A stretch of DNA of 64,000 nt. It comes from Diospyros lotus (lineage: Eukaryota; Streptophyta; Magnoliopsida; Ericales; Ebenaceae). The notes beneath the pieces were generated by a model. That model did not search any database. It saw only the letters and a program-made list of their open reading frames with translations, and had not been told where the DNA came from. Shown here piece after piece: positions 31,979-43,526 of this stretch (within the stretch, counting starts at the first letter, position 1; every line of letters starts with the position of its first letter). The translations under genes and the position numbers were made by a program. The stretch is from assembly GCF_014633365.1 (NCBI RefSeq), contig NC_068352.1, positions 17,393,310 through 17,457,309 on the forward strand. The letters run 5' to 3'.

Positions 31979-34624
31979 TGTAATGCCCCGCTCCCACTTA
32001 CGGGTGTTACTCACGAATAGCCAGCTTACTATTCACACTCTAGGGCAAAGATGAAGAGACGGCTACGTTTCAAAGAGAAACGACCTAGGTGGGAACTAGG
32101 CTTTGTCTTCTCTTCGCTCCACTCAAGGGTTCAGGAATTATCAAAACGACCCCACGAAAATAAAACCCGAAACCTCACAAGTGTCACCCATTCTCAAACT
32201 CTTTAATGAAGAGCTAAGGATGACTTCCCAGAATCGAAAGAAATAAACTAACTCACTAATTTCATATAAATTATGGCATAAGACCTTAATTATAAGAAAA
32301 TAGATTCTTCTTTGCCCCAACTATTAACCCATTTATCTCACATTCATTTCCTTTAGAAAATATTTGGATTAATATTTCTTTGGAAAAATTTAATAAAATT
32401 TTTCTTATTAAATCTCCATTGATTTTTCCCTTTAATTATTTCAAAATATCACAAATTTCAAACCTTTAGGAAATTAATTTATGAAATTCAAACCTCAAGC
32501 ATCCTCATCCATTTTCAAAATGTAAGGAAAATACTCCATTATTTAATTTCCTAAAATATAGAAATTTTTTTCACAATTGTCTCAAATTTATATTAATTTA
32601 ATAATTAATTTGGAGGCTAAAATACTCCTTTGTTTATTTATTTAAACATAATTTATTTCAAAATTTCCAAAATAACATATTATATTTAAATAAACAGAAA
32701 ATAAAATAAAATAAAATAAAAAGTCCCAAACAGCAGTAGGGGGCGGGCAGCTCCAGCTGCGCCCCCAACACGTGGGTCGCGCGCGCACGGCCGCGCGCGC
32801 GCTGGCCGCATGTCATGCACGCGCGGCCGCGCTAGGCGCGCCTAGTCGCACGCCCTGCGCCCAGCACACTGCCACCCCTTTTAATTTTAAAAAATATATA
32901 TTTTTTTCTTTTTAATTCCAAATTTTTCAGAATGTTTTTACACTTCAAATGGCTTCCAAAACATTCAAGTTTGCCACTATTCAACCACATTAAGCATTCA
33001 TTACATATTTAACTAAAATAAATACAACATCAACCACTAAACCACAAAATACATATACTTCACATGCATTCCCTTGCTTCATTTCCTTCAACCTTTCAAA
33101 ACTCTTTTTCCTTTAGATGATTCTCCACCTACATAGAGGTCAAAGGACCTTATGAGCCAATGCTCAGTAAGGGTGCTATGCAAATGTAAATGTAACATGA
33201 GAATATAAACATGTAATGCAAATGCAATGCATATTATGGGTAGTCCTCCATGCCCTTATAACCACTTAGGTTAAAGCACCAACCAACCCCTCTCTCATCA
33301 CTAGTTCTTCTTTTGGCCATAGGTCCACTAGAACACAAAATATGCAATAAGACCATTACATGCAACTCATTCAAAACATGTACAAATGCAAGCAAACCCC
33401 ACCACTTGGAGTTATCCTTTACCTCTTTATCCTTGAAGCTTTAAGCCTCCACTTGTCAAGACTCTCTCTTTGGTTCAAGTCACCTTAGAAGAAAGAATAC
33501 AACCTTAGCTCTTATACACAAAAATTAAAAGCTACTTCATGAGAGAGAAATAAGTCTTACCTCTTGCTTGCCTTTCTTCTTCCTTCTCCTAATCTTCTTC
33601 TTACTTTCTTTCTCTTCACATGTTGGAAAACCTTGAACTAAAATCTCAACTCCCTATTTATAGAGATTTCCTACTCAATCCATGCCAAAACTCAAGATTA
33701 CATCTTACCCGTTGGTTTTTCTTTAATTCAAGAGACTCAATCTCAACCCTCAAATACAAGCACAATCCTTGTGCTTCTCCCAAACTCAATCTTAGCCTTT
33801 GATTTTAAGAGAACTCATCTCTAGTCTCTAGAGAAATACAATCCAAGAGACTTAACACCCTTAAATCTCATCCCTTGATTTTCTTTGAAGATTAAATCCT
33901 CACCCTCCCTTATCTTTCTTCTTGAAATTATCCTACTCATGTGGCAATCCATGCCATTGGTAGGCTTAAATCCCAACCATTGGATTTCTTCAAATTTCAA
34001 GACTCAATCACCACCATTGGATCAAGGCTACATCTCCTATAATTCTCCAATTTTTCAAAATTAATAAATAATGACTAATTTCAAGATTGACCATTTTCTC
34101 TATTTTTCATTTAATTTAAATCCCATAACCTTTCAAGCATTTAATGGAGACTAAAATCTTTTCTTTTTGATTTATTTTAAATTGTTCTTTAAAGACATAA
34201 TTCCTTTTTCTTTGGCATTTAATTTAATCCACATTTTCCCACATAAATGCATGACTAATTTCCATTTAATATGGAATTTCTTTTAATTCACTCCATAATG
34301 AATTTCTTTAAATTTCACTCTTGTTTCATAAGACCATGCCAAGTGTCACCAATTAACCTACTTGGCTTCCATTTTAAATTTCTAATTATCCATGCATTTA
34401 AACAAGAATTAAATTCTCTCAAAATCAATTCTCCAATATAAATAATTTTTTCAAAAATAATTTGCCCTTTTATGGGATGAGACTCCAAATTACCGTTTTG
34501 CCCCTCCTAAGGCATCCTATATATTATGTGCCTTCTCATTAATTCAAGGGCAATTATGAAATTTTTCATATACCGATATTCTCTTAATTGATAAAATCTA
34601 TCATGACTCATCAAGGGTATTACA
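31979..34624 (-). mobile_element. Solo LTR (2646 bp) inserted in Gypsy gag, 5-bp target duplication
   Basis: Ends are TGTAATGCCCC at the left and GGGTATTACA at the right, i.e. TG...CA with a short TGTAAT/ATTACA inverted repeat. GATTT is duplicated exactly at 31974-31978 and 34625-34629, and removing the insert restores the gag frame. Orientation is inferred from a good TATA box on the minus strand, CTATAAATAGGGAG at 33665-33652. There is no coding capacity, PBS or PPT, so it is probably a solo LTR left by LTR-LTR recombination of a large-LTR element. It contains a striking GC-rich patch at 32736-32872. Confidence 0.8.
32736..32872. other. GC-rich, CpG-dense patch inside the solo LTR
   Basis: About 137 bases with very high G+C and numerous CpG and CGCG steps (GTCGCGCGCGCACGGCCGCG; CTAGGCGCGCCTAG, a palindrome). 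On both sides the LTR is strongly AT-rich. Several self-complementary blocks could fold. It would be a likely methylation target. No coding frame is supported. Confidence 0.7.
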
Positions 34625-35318
34625 GATTTCACTACTTTGATATTACAAATGTCGAACATGAGTGCTGATGACCTTCTATTCTACTTGAAAGATGGGCTGC
34701 AATTATAGACTAAACAAGAGCTAAAATGGCATAATGTGAGAAATACAGATCAAGTTATCTCCATTGCTAAGTCCATTGATGAGTTTCATCCACGTGAGTA
34801 CAAGGATAAGGAAAAGTCCAAGCTATATTCCACATTTGGTAGGGGAGATAGTGAGAAGGAGAAGGACAAGTTTGGTGGATGCCCACAACACCATTACAAA
34901 GGTTGCAAGATTGCTACTGAGGAGAAAAAGAAGGTATTATCTTCTAAACTCATTAGTTTTGTTTGTTAAGGGCCATAAAAGATGGATGAATGCCCAAAGA
35001 TAGGGACTTTAATTGCAATGATTTGGTAAATGGAGGTAAAAAAGGAGGAGATGCAAATGGAACATGGGGTGGCACAAGTGGGTTCCTTGTAGCTTCTAAA
35101 TGTTTTCAAGGTTGAGCCCAAGTCATTAGAGAAGAAGGATAACGAGTTGATGAATATGGAAGCCTAGTTGAAGGAAAAGATGGTGTAAGACATGGTTAAA
35201 ACTAGTTCAACTAACAATTTCATTATGTTGGATGAAGCAAAGAGGGTTGGATTAAAGGTGACTTTGAATCTTGGGGGTTGGATGAAGACAGACAATGTTA
35301 GTGCCAAACCTTTAACTA

Positions 35319-36900
35319 GGTGGTTTAATAGGTGGAAATATACGGGGACTCCAATTAATCGAGTATGGATTAGCACAGGGGTTACTACCTCATTCAACAT
35401 GAGATACTTATAGGAGGATGGTGCGTCACGCTCCATATGACATGAGATGTCGTTAGTAGACCTATGGGTGGTCGTTGGGGAACAATCAGTCGAATGTGAT
35501 GCGGATGACTGACCACATAACATAGTGAATAATGGTCATGTCATATAATTGTGATGGTATAGTTGATCCTTGGACTTAATTTAGCACGACTGTTTTGTGT
35601 ATTGGTGTGTGGGATTTGTTGATGAGCCGAACCATCCAATTGGGAGGTAGGAATGTTTATCTATGTGGTACCGCATTGTTGTTATATGGAGACATGTGTT
35701 GGGGATAAGATCTGTCACCCTCATTGGTAATTGATGAGGTGAACGTCTTATATGATCTATTGTTAATGTGATAGGACAGTCATTGGCCAGGATAGATTGA
35801 ATGTCAGAAAAGGAGTTTCGTGAGGTTTCATCTAATCACATTGATGAGATCAGACATATAGTTATTGAGTTTGTGAGTTTATCACTCCATGGTTTTCACT
35901 CAGTCGTGACATTAGGTGATGGAAGGATTATAATACACAGTAATCGTCAACTGTAATATGTTCACTTGAAGTGAGACTTCACTGTCATTTATACTGTCTT
36001 GAACAATTGCTAAACGCTATTCAGAAACTCTCGGATTGTCATCGGGATATGGAGAAATTCTGGTGATGGGTCAAGGGGTTAGCTAGTACTGAAAGGATTT
36101 TTGGTGTTATCTGATTGCTAGCGGGTAGTGAACCTATAAAGTCACACATCATATAGTATTGTGTTTGGTATCGACATTGTGTGCCCAAAGTCTCAAGGAA
36201 TGGTTGGTCAAAAGTTGGTCAGCAGGCTATGAGAGTTTGACTCTTGCCTTCAGAAGATTCAAATTTCAGAGGCATAAAGAGCTGACTTTGCCTTTGAGAA
36301 AGTCGACTCTCGGTGGCACTGAAAGTCGACTTTTGGCCATAATCAATAGCCCAATTGTGCGTTCCACGTGGAGCAAGATTAGAGAGGTTGGTGGGCTAAT
36401 TTGAAACTGGAATTGGAATTTGAGGAGGAAGAGATTAATTATTTAGGGAGAGGGTCTCCCGCATTAATTAGTACTTCTGTCTTCTTCCTCCAATTCCTTT
36501 GTAATATTCTGTTGCAGCTAGAATTAATTTGGGTGATGATGAACCTCTGTGTCTAGTTCGGAAAGATGTGACCGGATTGCATACTAGGTGTGGACAGATT
36601 AGGACCACTACAGCTTGAGGTGGAATCAGTTTCAATACAGAAACAATTTATGTACTCCATTCTTACATTGTCTGCAGGTACGCATTTATTTGTATTCATT
36701 TGATGAATATGCATGTTGCTTAAATATTCAAAAGTATATAGCACATATGTTTTATTCCGCTATGTGTATCTAATACATGGTAAAAATTTTATTTTTATAG
36801 ATACCGCCATGTACGTGATTTCCTTCAATGCTCTTATATTTTTATGCTCTCATAAAATATATAAAGGTTTCCTTGTAAATAGAAAGCTCAAGGAACCTCA
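35319..36900. repeat. Unclassified repeat-like insert replacing Gypsy pol
   Basis: Gypsy homology stops near 35318. The following 1.6 kb has no protein similarity I can recognise, but has LTR-like traits: GT-rich text, a splice-like TTGTCTGCAGGTACGCATTT at about 36669, and repeated AGTCGACT motifs at 36300-36335. Its right limit is not clear. Open frames here are short and have no protein-like pattern. Confidence 0.35.
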
Positions 36901-39720
36901 ATAGGCTTATATTTGAATATGTTTATCTATTATTTTTAGGATTTTAAAGAATATTTTAATATTCATACTGCATGAGTGTCATGTGGACCTCATAAGCTTT
37001 TTTTTTTTTAAAGTAGTGGACCTCATAAGCTTAAGGTTGGATAATACTATAAGAGCTCAAAATATGTGGAATTATCACTCAAGTCTAAAAGTAATGTGTT
37101 TCATATTCATATTTGATATTTAAGTGACAAACATCAAAGTTCTTGAATAATCTTGAATAAATGTTTATATACTCAGGCTGTGGTCCTTAGTTTTTGATTC
37201 ATAGAGCTTATTTGATATCTAGTATCAAATTCTTAAGATTCTTAGTGTTCTAAAATTTAATTTAAAGATCTTATAAGTTGAATGATTATTGTTTGTTAAT
37301 CAAATCATCAAGGTTTTAGAGTTTGTTTAATTAAGCGGTATTTGGTCAAGTTGCTGAGAATTCAACTTCTCAATCTAGTTATTGAGTGATGGTTTATCAC
37401 TAGAATAGAGAGTAGATGCAATCAAGTAGTATTGTTTTGAAATATTCAGATATAGTCATTTTTCAAGTAATTTTCGTAAGTTTAATATTAGTAATTAAAT
37501 TAAATATTTTAGAGCTTAAAGAATAGGGTTCAGATTTGCATTTGTCTTAGTCAAGTAATGGGTAGTTATTTGATTGATGTGAATTTGATAGAGTAAAAAT
37601 GAATATGAAATCATTTTACTCGTGTAATTGCATTCTTGTTGTGCTTTGATTGAAAGATTCTTCTATGATCTAGAAAAAAGAATTGAATACTTAGTTGAGA
37701 AATGGATATTGTACTCAACTTATAATTATTTGCAAAGTCATGTATAGTAGAATATCTCATTGTTCTGCTTTCTAGCAATCGAGTTAATGAAATGTGAAAG
37801 TTAGTTTTAATATCAACTTTCAAACCATTACTTAAGTGCTCATATGTTAGTGATTGAATATTCAAATATTTGAGCTTATAGTGTTCAAGTATCTCATTTG
37901 AAGTAAAGCTCTATAAGTGACCAAGTGAATGTGATTGGAAAATTAGTTTTTAAACCAACTTACACAAACAACACTCTTGTGTTTATATGTTAGTATTTGG
38001 GCTTACTAACAAGCATTCAAAGACTCATTTGAGTACATGCTTGTCAATCTCATATTTGTCTTTGTAAGTTTTAAAATGAGTAATCAACATTGTATTTAAG
38101 AAAGAAAATCAAGGTTTAATGTCAAGCCTTTGTGCTTGTCAATCGAAGAAAGTAGTCTTCCAAGTGAATTTTAGGGTGACTAAAATGAATCAAATCTTTG
38201 GACCTTGATAAACAATCAATTGATATGTATATCTTCAATTGAGTATTAGCATGATTCATTCAAAGTTCTAAAAATGACTTGATTGATCAAATGGGTTGGT
38301 TATCTATATTATGCTTTTATCGAAGTTAGAATATGACTTCGATCAAGCATCATATATGTTTGGATCAAATGTCTAAGGAAATTAAAGTATTGGAGTAATA
38401 ATAGTTCTATACCTAAATATTCAAATGACCCACTCGAGTGGATATCAAGCTAATCGAAATTGATCTCTGTTTCTAAAAAGTATTCGAGTGGATTGAGCTT
38501 CCAATTGAGTGAATTATGTTGATGAAGATCCAATTGATTATCTTGTTCTACGAATCGATTGGATGATGGATCTACTTGATTATTGTCAAAATCTACTTGA
38601 GTAGAAGTTGTGTTGAAGTAAAAAAAATATAATCGTGTTGAAGTAAAAAAAATATAATCATTAAACTAGTTGTTACAAATGCATTTAATGCACAGTTTTG
38701 ACCGTTAAGATATATATTGTTCTAACTTTTTTCTCACACATTTAGCATGATATTTGAATATTCTAACCATTATTTTGAGAGAAAAGAAAGTTGTTTTTGC
38801 ATGAAATTAATTTTTTTATTCTCTTGATAACAGTTTAATAGCTATAAAAAAAAGTATAAAATGAAGTAAAAGCTAAGGATAAGTTTGTTATTGTCGTTCT
38901 TGAATACATGCAACTCTTGACTTAAAGCAAAAGAACTTCTCCAAGCCCACATCTATCCATCAGTGTTAAAAATAGAGTGTGAGCTATATCTTTCTATCTT
39001 TAGATCTTTGTAATATGAGAGAAGCTCATTTTTGTTGTGAGGAATTCTTTGTATAATCTTCTTCTGTATTCTTTGCTTCTTGTAAGCTTTTTATGGTTCC
39101 ACCTTATCCCTAAAAGATAAGAGGTTTTACCTAATTCTTGAAAAGACAACGATTACACCTAATTCTTGAAAAGACAGTAGTTTCAATTGATTCTTGAAAA
39201 ATCGTTGTAAAGTGATTATAACTAATTCTAATTAAAAAGTTATCTAGTAAGTTGGTTGAGATCCTTGATGAGGAACCAAGGTAGTGAAGTAGGTTGTGTG
39301 AGTCGAACCATTATAAAATATTTATGTGTTGCACTATTCATTTCGTTTTTCATTTGAACACTTACTCTTTTCATTCTATAGCTTTATTTTTGTTTTTATA
39401 ACTCAAAAAAATATATAATCTCTCAAAGTACTTACCTTCTTGTATTCATTCATAAGTAAATTCAAGCTTTTCTTTCAACACTAACAAGCTTGTAGTTTTA
39501 GAATTGACTTTGAAAATCATGAAGTATTGAATTTGTTCAATATGTTTTTACAGCAAGATTACTTGAATCTGTAAAAGGTTGATCATTCAATTTATATTCA
39601 TACCACTATTTTGCAATCTTAAAGTGTTCAAAATAGTTTGTGATTAAATATTTGTCATAATCAAAAGTATAAAAAATTCAATTCACCCCCTTTTTAGTGT
39701 ACATTTGGGTGTACATTGCT
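36901..39720 (+). repeat. SIRE-like Copia LTR-type sequence, degraded
   Basis: AT-rich, non-coding DNA. Near 39301-39320, AGTCGAACCATTATAAAATA matches the motif near 2393 (GTCAAACCATTATAAAATAT). It ends like such LTRs, with AAATTCAATTCACCCCCTTT at about 39667. Internally there are many GATTGATC/AATTGAGT-like short repeats (38140-38590) and a nearly exact tandem duplication of GTGTTGAAGTAAAAAAAATA at 38610-38655. I infer an old large LTR related to the one near the window start. Confidence 0.45.
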
Positions 39721-40620
39721 TCACACAATTGAAGTCTACATGAATGCTTTTGTTATGCTATTGGGGGAGTCTTGATGTTGGTTGGTCATTCAATAGCTTA
39801 TGAGTGTCATGTTGGTCTTTTAGGCTATGACCACTCAAGAGGGGATGTGAATTGAGTGATTAAAATTTTTCTTAATTTTAATAAATATTTTTTATCAATG
39901 ATTTTATTAAAAAATATATATATTTGATAAATATAATAAATTATATTTGAGATTAATAATAAATGTAAGTCACAAGATATAAGAAAAATAAATAAAATGA
40001 GGCATAAGATAATTTATAGTAGTTCGGTGTCTTCACACACACTTAGTCCACTCTTCCAAGATCTAACCACCATTAGGGTTTTACTAAACCAATTTTATCA
40101 AGATTTTCACATTAATTCATCTTGAAAACTAGATACACACTTAGATTACAACAGGTTCTTGGCAACCACTACACCAACGTTTCCACTCTAGTTTACCTTG
40201 AAAACTAAATTCACATAAATTTTAACGGTTCTAGGAAACCTATATAATCCACAATGGTAATTTAAATGTTACAAATAATTTGTCCATATTTGGACACAAA
40301 TAAAAAATTAAGAAAATTATACAACGCAATAATATTTAAATAAATAAATAAATTTACAATCTCAAATGGAGAAGTTTGGATTTGTTATAGAAGATGTAGC
40401 TCTTCGGTGGATGTGTAATAATGTTTTGAGAGTCTCGGATTGTTTGGATGCTTTACTAAGAGTGTTTGAAAGCTTTCTGGTACTTTGAATATGCAATGAA
40501 AACATTTGGATGTCTCAAAAATAAGTTTGAAGAGTATTTATAAGCATTTTGGACACTTTTTCAATGGTAAAAAATTTATCCTTAGTATAACTTAAATTTA
40601 ATATGTGTACTTATATATTT
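39721..40620. repeat. Repeat-derived AT-rich DNA with GAGGGGATGTGAATTGAGTG motif
   Basis: Contains CACTCAAGAGGGGATGTGAA (39832) and a later block TAGTTCGGTGTCTTCACACA (40019). The pair at this spacing belongs to a dispersed class of plant LTR-flanking repeats. Duplicated CTTGAAAACTA-type sentences (40120, 40198) lie between. No gene is visible. Confidence 0.35.
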
Positions 40621-40623
40621 AAA

Positions 40624-40740
40624 AAGCCTTGTAGATCAACTGGCAAGGGAAGTCGGCTAGTTGGAGATTAAGAGTTCAAATTAAGGGGCACGCGGCTGGT
40701 TTGTTAAATTCTTTTTGTGATACATATATTATGAAAAAAT
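40624..40740 (+). mobile_element. SINE-like fragment
   Basis: GCCTTGTAGATCAACTGGCA (A-box-like) is followed 30-40 bases later by AAGAGTTCAAATTAAGG (B-box-like) and a T-rich end TTCTTTTTGTGATAC. The arrangement is that of a tRNA-derived SINE head, but the B box is weak and no duplication was found. It lies directly left of the Cassandra LTR. Confidence 0.35.
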
Positions 40741-40749
40741 ATTTTTAAA

Positions 40750-40975
40750 TGTAACATCCCACATCGAGCGATAAGAAGGACCGGAACAACTTATCCTGAT
40801 GGGCCTACGTGAACTTCCCAGGGGATCACCCATCCTTGAGCTACCCTAATTTAAACATGCTTAACTCCAGAGTTCTTTGCCAACATTCAGCCCAAAAGGT
40901 ATCCAGTTGGTGTTGTTTCCTTCCTTACTTATCCTCGATATATACTACCCTCCTTTGGGCTCCCGGGGTATTACA
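40750..40975 (-). mobile_element. Cassandra-type TRIM solo LTR (226 bp) carrying 5S rRNA-like sequence
   Basis: Plus-strand ends are TGTAACATCCCACATCG and CCCGGGGTATTACA, flanked by TTAAA at 40745-40749 and 40976-40980, a perfect 5-bp duplication. On the minus strand, about 40880-40803, the text AACTCTGGAGTTAAGCATG, then GGATGGGTGATCCCCTGGGA and AGTTCACGT matches the 3' half of plant 5S rRNA, including the regions of pol III boxes A and C. Cassandra elements are the known plant TRIMs that hold a 5S-like domain within the LTR and begin TGTAACATCCCACATCG-like. Only one LTR is present, so this is a solo LTR. Confidence 0.88.
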
Positions 40976-41657
40976 TTAAAAATATTTTTAATAGAAAATA
41001 ATATTTTTGATAATACATATGCTACTAAAATATTTTATAAATTAATTTTAAAAAAATTAAAAAATATTTTTAATAAAAAATAATTTTTTTGATAATACAT
41101 ATGCTATGAAAAAATATTTAATAAATTAATCTAAAAAATATTTTTAATAAAAAATAATATTTTTGTAATATATATACTATGAAAACATATTTTATAAATT
41201 AATTAAAAATAATTCGATACTATAATTAATATATTTAATAAAAATACTCTTTTTATTAATCATCAAAAATACTATAATTAATTTTTTTTATTAATCATTA
41301 AACATACTATAATTTATATATATATATTTTGTTAATCATAAAAACTTAATTAATATAAACAAGTTGACTCAACATGTTAGAAGTTGAATGAGGTAAAAAG
41401 ACGATGCACGATTCAAGAGAATGAGATGACACTTGTGGTCCATTGCTTGAGGGTCTAACGACCCTACTTGCTTGAAACATATTCTTTAATCTACACTCGT
41501 AATATGACTATTAGCTACTTCTATACTTAAAAGGAAATTACTTCCAAAGCAAGCTTAGTGGCAAAAATTCCTAGCAAAATTTAATTTCACCATGGAGTAC
41601 AATTTGGGGAAGAAAAACAAGGTTGTTGATGCATTGATAGAGAAAGTTGAATTGGCA

Positions 41658-42720
41658 ATGGGGCGGAGCCAAAAAATATTTTTAGTGAGGGCGAAATTTA
41701 TTAAAGAAAAAAATAATAAATAATATAAATATATTAAAAATTAATATAATTTATTTAATTTCTCCCTATTAACATATGACAAAATTTTTCGTTTTAAAAA
41801 TTTCTCCATAACTATTTCAAATTTAATATAACAAATGATAATTAGAGAATGCACAAATTCATAAATTCACAAATTATGTGATTGATCCAACAATTAAAAT
41901 ATTAAATTATATGTGCCTGTGCAATTAATTCAACAATTAAAATATCAAATTATGTGTAATTGATCCAATAATTAAATATCAAATTATGTATGCCTGTGCA
42001 ATTTTTTCAATAATCAAAATATTATGCTTGTGCAATTAATAAACTTATTTATCAATCTTTAACATCACATTAACAAACTTATTTTTGATAAATCTAACAT
42101 CAATTAACCCAACATTAGTTAACAAAATTCAAGTTCACTTAATTAATTTTAAAATTGAAAAAAAAAAAAATTTTACAACAAAAATTACTGAAGCAGAAGC
42201 TTACTGCTGTACTGCTCACTGATTTACATGAAGTAGGGCTGAGACGGAGAGCTGAAGCCGGAGTCGGAGCGGAGAGGCAGTCAGGCAAGCGGCAACGAGT
42301 GACGGAGGGCTGAAACTCGAAGGAGGGGCGAGCCAACGACGCCTGCGAGCGACGGAGCGAGGCTGTGAGAGAGCTCAGAGAAGTAGTAGCAAGCAAGAGC
42401 GAAACTGCGAGAGACCAAGGTCCGAGGGAGAGCTGGCAACCGATGAGGGCGAGCGAAGAGATGACCGAGGCCGTCAGAGCGAGGCTGAGGCGGCGTCAGT
42501 GAGCGACGGAGTCACCGAGCCAAACAGAGGCAAGAGCGAAAGACAGGGCGCAAGGGGGTGGGCAGCGGTTGAGTGCAGGCGCTTGAGGGAAAGAGGAAAT
42601 TAATGTGGGACATAGGAGGGTTTGCAGATTTAGGGTAGGCCTCAGTGCGGGCCAAATTAATGGCGGGCCAAGGCCCAGTGAGGGTCATGGCCCGCACTGG
42701 GCCTATGCTGGCTCCCCCCT
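41658..42720. mobile_element. Nonautonomous TIR element inside Gypsy (about 1.06 kb)
   Basis: The left end ATGGGGCGGAGCCA pairs with the right end TGGCTCCCCCCT in inverted orientation. Flanks GAATTGGCA (41649-41657) and GAATAAGGCA (42721-42730) are an imperfect 9-10 bp duplication, and Gypsy sequence continues on both sides. The left half is AT-rich; the right half (42225-42700) is GC-rich with repeated GAGCGACGGAG-like units. No transposase frame. The class is probably MULE-like or hAT-like; the duplication length leans to MULE. Confidence 0.6.
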
Positions 42721-42938
42721 GAATAAGGCAAAGTAAAAAAAGTTAAAAGATGTGCTTGGTGATCAGGTTGCCAATATGCCTAGGCAACCTTCCTACATTA
42801 AATATCTAATCAAATGAAAGGACTTGCCTGAAGCTAGACAAGTGCAAAAAGAAGATTTGTGGTAACATAAAGATCTACTTGCATAGTAGGACTTTTGGAG
42901 ATGGCAAAGAGAATGTTACCAAATTAGGTGGGGGAGAG

Positions 42939-43526
42939 TGTCACACCTTATTTATTTTGGCACACCTCAATTTGATGACATAACTAAGCCATGAGGTTAT
43001 CTTAGAAGATTCTAGAGGTTTTTAGTTCCTTCAAGAGTATTCTAAGATTTTTCTAAGCATTCCAAGGAGTTCTAGGTCTCTTAGTTGATTCTATATAATT
43101 CTCTTTAAGTTTCACATATTTTGGTAACACTTTATTTTCCTATCGTACTTTTGTATTTTTCATATGTTTTGGATCCATCTTGTATGTTATAAAATGTTCT
43201 TGAACTAGAGGAAAATTTTAAATTAATGTAGTAGGTGGGGAAGTAGTAGTTGGAAAATGGAGCAATTGAGGTAATAGAAGTGATGCATCTATTGTATTGA
43301 AGTATACATAAGGAGTCTAGTTCTCTCATTTGTAACCCTTTAAGAGTTTAATCAAAATTTGAAATTTCTCTCTCTACTTTGTTTCTCTAGAGTTTATTTT
43401 GAGTTTTGCTTCCTAACTTGTCTTCTAGTACATGTGAGCAAAGGTAGGCTGACCTAGCTTGTTATGAGGGCAAACAAGCTAAATGTTGATTTGGGTAGCC
43501 ATGGTGTTTAAGGTCTGGCCCATACA
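42939..43526 (+). repeat. Gypsy 3' LTR
   Basis: Starts TGTCACACCTTATTTATTTT immediately after the PPT and ends CTGGCCCATACA. It retains the canonical TG...CA ends, unlike the 5' copy, whose first dinucleotide is mutated. Divergence from the 5' LTR is considerable, with many substitutions and an insertion near 43186-43215, implying an old insertion. Confidence 0.85.

Larger units (their letters stand above)
31610..35318 (+). pseudogene. Gypsy gag/protease remnant, split by a solo LTR
   Basis: The first part (31610-31978) contains MAVTKPKEFAGIFDAKEV, then NFLW, stop, IKRYLKGIEVED, LWWK and FKKELKK, stop, FYPENVIEEARRKL. These are hallmarks of plant chromovirus-type Gypsy gag. The frame is cut at HVRDF by a solo LTR and resumes at 34630 with TTLILQMSNMSADDL, then VISIAKSIDEFHPREYKDKE. 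Next comes a degraded zinc-knuckle/linker region and a protease-like piece (NNFIMLDEAKRVGLKV, 35214-35260). Several stops and frame changes are present, so it is non-functional. Homology ends abruptly near 35318. Confidence 0.8.
30629..43526 (+). mobile_element. Ty3/Gypsy LTR retrotransposon, internally degraded and multiply interrupted (12.9 kb)
   Basis: Both LTRs are present: 30629-31152 and 42939-43526. They are similar over their length (for example TTTCACATATTTTGGTAACA and TTCCTAACTTGTCTT in both). A primer-binding site TGGTATCAAAGC follows the 5' LTR at 31157, four bases after its end (initiator-Met type). The polypurine tract GGTGGGGGAGAG (42927-42938) abuts the 3' LTR start TGTCACACC. 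The interior holds gag and the start of protease (31610-35318), the end of RNase H (about 41580-41657) and the 3' coding tail (42731-42926); most of pol is missing. The gap holds a solo LTR, several LTR-like repeats, a Cassandra LTR and a TIR element. No clear 5-bp target duplication was found. Confidence 0.85.

Noticed and set aside
36159..36404. 81-residue plus frame in the Gypsy interior
   Set aside because: Built from repeated AGTCGACT-type phrases in LTR-like DNA; no match to Gypsy pol or host families by eye.
40803..40880. A genuine 5S rRNA gene
   Set aside because: Only the 3' half is present, with several changes, and it lies inside TG...CA ends with a 5-bp duplication, i.e. a Cassandra LTR.
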